A DNA stretch of 42,910 bases, taken from assembly GCA_043744255.1 (NCBI GenBank), contig JAYTVA010000140.1:1-42910 (forward strand), given 5' to 3'. Below, one piece after another: positions 42,114 through 42,910 of the stretch. The notes below the pieces were generated by a model. That model had not been told where the DNA came from, did not search any database, and saw only the letters and a list, made by a program, of their open reading frames with translations. Each line of letters starts with the position of its first letter. Positions within the stretch are counted from its first letter, which is position 1. Origin of the DNA: UKL13-2 sp043744255 (GTDB lineage Bacteria; Pseudomonadota; Gammaproteobacteria; Burkholderiales; Usitatibacteraceae). The position numbers and the translations under genes were made by a program.

Positions 42114-42910
42114 TTACAACAACAGCGGCAAACCTAGCTCCTTGAGGAACTCGTTGTGCTTCGCCGTCGCCAACTGAATTTTCTTCTCAATCGCCAGTAA
42201 TTTTGCGTGGTTCGCTGCGAGGTCAATTTCCTCCTCTGCGGTCGCGGTGCTGATGTACCGAGAGATATTGAGGTTATAGCCTTCTTCGGCAATGCGCTCC
42301 ATCGAGACACGCTTGGAATACCGCTCCTCTTCTTTCCGATATTGATAGGTATCGACGATCTTGGCGATATGCGCATCGGTGATGCGGTTCTGTCGCTTGC
42401 CTTTTTCGAAGTGCTCGGCGGCATTGATAAACAGCACGTCATCCGGCTTTTTGCATTTCTTGAGTACCAAGATGCACACCGGGATTCCGGTGGAGTAAAA
42501 CAGATTCGCGGGCAGGCCAATGACGGTATCGATGTGCCCATCCTTGAGCAGCTTGGTGCGGATACGCTCCTCCGCGCCGCCGCGAAACAGCACACCGTGC
42601 GGCAGGATGATCGCCATCACGCCTTCGTCTTTCAGGAAATGAAAGCCGTGAAGCAAAAAGGCAAAATCAGCGGCGGATTTCGGGGCGAGGCCGTGGTTTT
42701 TGAACCGCACGTCGTCACCCAGCGCGTCGCTAACGTCCCATCGATAACTAAAAGGTGGGTTGGCGACGATCGCATCGAAGTACGGCTTCTTAGCGGGGTT
42801 CAGCTCGCGCAGCAAATCCCAGTCGTTGGTCAGCGTATCGCCGTGATAAATCTCGAATTCGGAATCCTTCACGCCATGCAGCAGCATGTTCATGCGCGCG
42901 AGGTTGTAGG
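42114..42910 (-). CDS. hsdM: Type I restriction-modification methyltransferase subunit M, 3' part
   Basis: The frame is open to the right edge, so the N-terminus (with the SAM-binding DPACGSG motif) is outside the window. The visible 264 residues include the adenine methyltransferase motif IV NPPFSY (in DAIVANPPFSYRWD), FAFLLHGFHFLKDEGVMAII with LPHGVLFRGGAEERIR, and GLPANLFYSTGIPVCILVLK, all typical of HsdM. It N6-methylates adenine in the recognition sequence set by HsdS. The last residues form a coiled region (AAEEEIDLAANHAKLLAIEKK-like). hsdS often follows hsdM, but no gene follows on this strand for at least 240 nt, so hsdS and hsdR, if present, are upstream of it. Confidence 0.92.
   Translation of the reverse strand, partial: YNLARMNMLLHGVKDSEFEIYHGDTLTNDWDLLRELNPAKKPYFDAIVANPPFSYRWDVSDALGDDVRFKNHGLAPKSAADFAFLLHGFHFLKDEGVMAIILPHGVLFRGGAEERIRTKLLKDGHIDTVIGLPANLFYSTGIPVCILVLKKCKKPDDVLFINAAEHFEKGKRQNRITDAHIAKIVDTYQYRKEEERYSKRVSMERIAEEGYNLNISRYISTATAEEEIDLAANHAKLLAIEKKIQLATAKHNEFLKELGLPLLL

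Overview
The window reads as the chromosome of a betaproteobacterium, most likely Burkholderiales-like. I infer this from the gene order cmk-rpsA-ihfB-lapA-lapB-pyrF-ugd-heptose kinase-hldD, a Bug-family tricarboxylate binding protein, the DUF3305/DUF3306 formate dehydrogenase operon, and moderately high G+C. Nearly all of it is ordinary housekeeping chromosome with dense genes. No tRNA, rRNA, CRISPR array or prophage was seen.

Layout. 1-3972: the end of a REP-associated (Y1) transposase, a secreted serine hydrolase, repeat copies, rsuA and a TonB-like proline-rich protein. 3997-5588: a complete retron, made of a promoter-like pair, a structured ncRNA closed by an 18-bp perfect inverted repeat, and a reverse transcriptase starting 18 nt later. 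5599-5695: a perfect 37-bp inverted repeat. 5789-9269: a secreted metallo-hydrolase coupled to a Tat-exported amidase, then a Bug binding protein. 9388-18458: translation, nucleoid, LPS-assembly, pyrimidine and heptose genes. 18473-20418 (minus): nadC, mlaA and a small membrane protein. 20532-26242: clpB behind a heat-shock promoter, a diguanylate cyclase and an MFS transporter. 26390-29401 (minus): DUF2461 protein, tag, a flavoprotein and a PIN-domain protein. 29525-40666: moaA, divergent from an eleven-gene formate dehydrogenase operon that ends with a cytochrome P460 lipoprotein and a strong terminator. 40707-42910: a frameshifted acetyltransferase, sodB and the 3' part of hsdM.

How the parts work together. 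MoaA starts molybdenum cofactor synthesis for the molybdenum formate dehydrogenase encoded next to it. TorD-like, DUF3305/DUF3306 and ferredoxin-type proteins probably serve its maturation. The catalytic subunit has a twin-arginine signal, so formate is probably oxidised in the periplasm, with electrons passing through the Fe-S subunit to the membrane cytochrome b. LapA/LapB, Ugd, heptose kinase, HldD and MlaA all concern the outer membrane and LPS.

The most notable item is the retron at 3997-5588. It has all the parts of a functional msr-msd-RT unit, but no recognisable separate effector gene beside it. Several families of dispersed inverted repeats lie between genes, and the RAYT at the left edge may be related to some of them.
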